Origin: Piper betle
Taxonomy: Eukaryota; Streptophyta; Magnoliopsida; Piperales; Piperaceae
Assembly (NCBI GenBank): GCA_033002965.1
Contig: JAURVB010007699.1
Location: 124,001 to 188,000, forward strand
Direction: 5' to 3'
DNA: 64,000 nucleotides
The notes beneath the pieces are model-generated. The model was not told where the DNA came from and searched no databases. It worked only from the letters and a program-made list of their open reading frames with translations. Shown here piece after piece: positions 62,104-64,000 of the stretch. Both the position numbers and the translations under genes were made by a program. Each line of letters begins with the position of its first letter. Within the stretch, counting starts at the first letter, position 1.

Positions 62104-62174
62104 GGTAGGTTATAAGTTCCGCTTCTCCACAGTGCTTCCTAGATGATCTAAAGGGTAGCTTCGATCTATAAAAG
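62104..62174 (+). promoter_or_regulatory. Promoter of peptide gene B2: AC element and TATA box
   Basis: GGTAGGT at 62104-62110 and TATAAAAG at 62167-62174, matching the B1 promoter in order and spacing. Confidence 0.65.
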
Positions 62175-62608
62175 CTCGGTGGTCTCTGAGAAGAAACATC
62201 AGATCTGGCTAGCTACCGAGTATATCGTGTTAAAAGGCCCTCATCAAGAATATAGCTCTAGTACTTCCCTTATAAGTCCCTTAGCTTTTGTTCTTTCTTT
62301 GCCTCTACAGACAACTAGTCTCTTCATCTAGTGGAGCGCGAGCGCTCGAAGTTGTATATCTCTTGCATCTTTCGCTAGACGAATTATTATCACAACTCAC
62401 ATGCTAGCTAGTCTCTTTGCTTCTCGATTATATAGCTAATATATATATATAGCAGCTTGCATATAATTAAATCCATATCTCAATCGAGATATCTACCTTG
62501 CATTTTTATACGTGAACATTTTGGGCACTTGTTCTTGCACTCTTTAATTAGTTGGATCATGGTAATATATTGACAACAACATTATTTGCATATGACTGTA
62601 GATCTGCC

Positions 62609-62974
62609 ATGAATACCGTTTTGGTTATCTTTCTCTTACTTGGCCCGGTCTCGTCCCTCTGCAAGGCTTACCGGAGAGATGATGATCAGACTACAAGCCC
62701 TAGAACCGATCACTATGTCCACTACTCACCCCGTTTGCCGGAGGGCCCGTATGTAGGAAATCGGCCGATGGGTCGCAAGATCTGCCCTGGAGATCCAATC
62801 AACAACGGCGGCGGGAAGGACGTCGTTCAACCGGACAGCCTCCAAGCAGATCAATTAGCTACCAATCCAAATATTGCAGCTATACCCAACAGTGATATTG
62901 ATGCTCCAGATTCATCTTCCCCCGCTTTCGATACCCATGTCAGGAGGCCTTCTCGCGTTCAAGGGTACCCTTAA
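62609..62974 (+). CDS. Secreted peptide precursor B2 (intact, 121 aa)
   Basis: Twin of B1 in the second unit. The ATG at 62609 follows a leader intron (62261-62601, ending TGTAG). Signal peptide MNTVLVIFLLLGPVSSLCKA, then a Tyr/Arg/His linker with LPEGPY, MGRKICPGDPINNGGGKD, ATNPNIAAI and the C-terminus DTHVRRPSRVQGYP. About 30 of 121 residues differ from B1, concentrated in the linkers; the three blocks are kept. One change puts a Cys in the GRKI block (S to C). The frame is open with no lesion. Co-orientation and a common promoter with the other three suggest shared expression (inference). Function unknown. Confidence 0.78.
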   Translation: MNTVLVIFLLLGPVSSLCKAYRRDDDQTTSPRTDHYVHYSPRLPEGPYVGNRPMGRKICPGDPINNGGGKDVVQPDSLQADQLATNPNIAAIPNSDIDAPDSSSPAFDTHVRRPSRVQGYP

Positions 62975-64000
62975 ACATGCAGTACACGGATGCTAGCAAG
63001 TGCAGGTGGCCCATATATAGCAGCTAGCTTTAAGTAATACGATCAGAGATCTAGAGGGCGGATGGTATGAATGTATCCATTGCAGGTTAAGCAATGGGTA
63101 CAATTCGCTCTCTTTACTAGTAGGTATGTATGTGCGTGAATGGTACTCGTGGATTGAAATAGCATGCCAATAGCTTGCAACAATATGCATGCAACTTGTG
63201 ATATAATTATATAAATATATTCATATCAATAAGGTTTTGGTTTGCATCTTGTTGATTGCTGAAATATATGAAACATCGATCGACAAGTTTTCATGTAACA
63301 TGCGAGCCTCGTGTATTTTCAAGTGAATAACATATGATATCTAGCCATGATTTGGTGTTAATTAGTACAGTAGTACTTAAGTTCCTAATCTGGTCATATA
63401 TATTGATGTTTACGTACTCGATAATATATATTATATATAATTGATATAATACTCTACAAGTCCAAGAGGTGTTTTATCTGCGACAATAGTTCGATATACT
63501 GATTTAGATGTATGTTTTATTTAGAGTACAAATAGATCTTAATTAACTGGTTAAATCTTTTCTCAATCACAGATTAATTTCATAAAAATGATCTAATTTT
63601 ATGGTGAAAATTGAAGGCCATAAAATAATTGTTTGGCATCTATATCAACACATATTCTGATTCCCAAAGAATCAAATGCAAGTGTTGGGCACAAAATAAT
63701 ATTGACAACTTCTTTCTCTGGTTTTTGTGTTTTTTATTCTCGCGAACCTTGCAAGCGAATCTCGTCATCATAAGCAGCGTGAATGGCTCTCCGCCTCTCA
63801 CGTATTCCAACTCCTTAATTCCTTCTAAGTAAAAGACTAGTAATACAAATAAAATCACCAACTTTCATGTGCTATAGACCAGACTAAAAAATTTGTGTAC
63901 TGACATCTTTGATTATACGGATCATAAACTTATGGGAACTCAAATTGTGAGACAATTAGTAAGATAAATTTTATATATATATATATATATATATCATATA

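Larger units (their letters stand above)
58139..63661 (+). repeat. Tandem duplication, unit 2 (about 5.5 kb)
   Basis: The copy begins immediately after the shared sequence CATATTCTGATTCCC at the end of unit 1 (58138) and ends at the same sequence at 63661, where homology stops. This gives the duplication junction to within a few bases. It contains a nucleoredoxin exon fragment (58989-59115), A2 and B2. Confidence 0.85.

Overview
The window is nuclear DNA of a flowering plant. It holds intron-rich genes with GT-AG splice sites, plant gene families (LACS1, RWA, a PAPS3-type poly(A) polymerase, WRKY, small atypical bHLH proteins), hAT-type miniature transposons and an old endogenous pararetrovirus. 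The species cannot be told from the sequence alone. Exon boundaries were read by eye from splice signals, reading-frame continuity and remembered family sequences. No alignment or search was run.

Layout. About 0.1-28 kb is ordinary gene space: LACS1-like acyl-CoA synthetase (-, 19 coding exons, 661 aa), RWA cell-wall O-acetylation protein (+, 16 coding exons, 543 aa), a short PAPS3-type poly(A) polymerase (-, 10 exons, 490 aa), galactokinase (-, 13 exons, two apparent 1-nt deletions) and a group IIc WRKY factor (-, 3 exons, 305 aa, with a GC-AG intron in the WRKY domain). The sequence then becomes sparse. It has one small UPBEAT1/PAR-like HLH gene (32.0-32.3 kb), a decayed Caulimoviridae insertion (35.8-37.6 kb) and a frameshifted IBH1/bHLH149-like gene (39.9-40.6 kb).

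From 41 to 50.5 kb the DNA is AT-rich and repetitive. It contains a ~1 kb duplicated segment (43.6-44.6 and 45.9-48.55 kb). The second copy is split by a ~1.65 kb foldback element, and the first copy gives the empty site. A complete 630-bp hAT MITE with an 8-bp target duplication lies at 49.05-49.68 kb.

The most interesting part is 50.7-63.7 kb. A broken nucleoredoxin gene is followed by two tandem copies of a 5.5-6.5 kb unit. Each unit carries two related genes for small secreted proteins of about 120 residues, giving four loci: A1, B1, A2 and B2. All four share an AC-element (MYB-type) plus TATA promoter, a leader intron ending just before the ATG, a signal peptide, a central GRKIxPGD block and a C-terminal THVR block. 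I do not recognise the family. B1 and B2 are intact. A1 and A2 each carry a different frame lesion and are far more alike than their flanks, which suggests recent gene conversion. A 536-bp hAT MITE sits in unit 1 only, and unit 2 keeps the empty site. My best candidate for something undescribed is this clustered secreted-peptide family.
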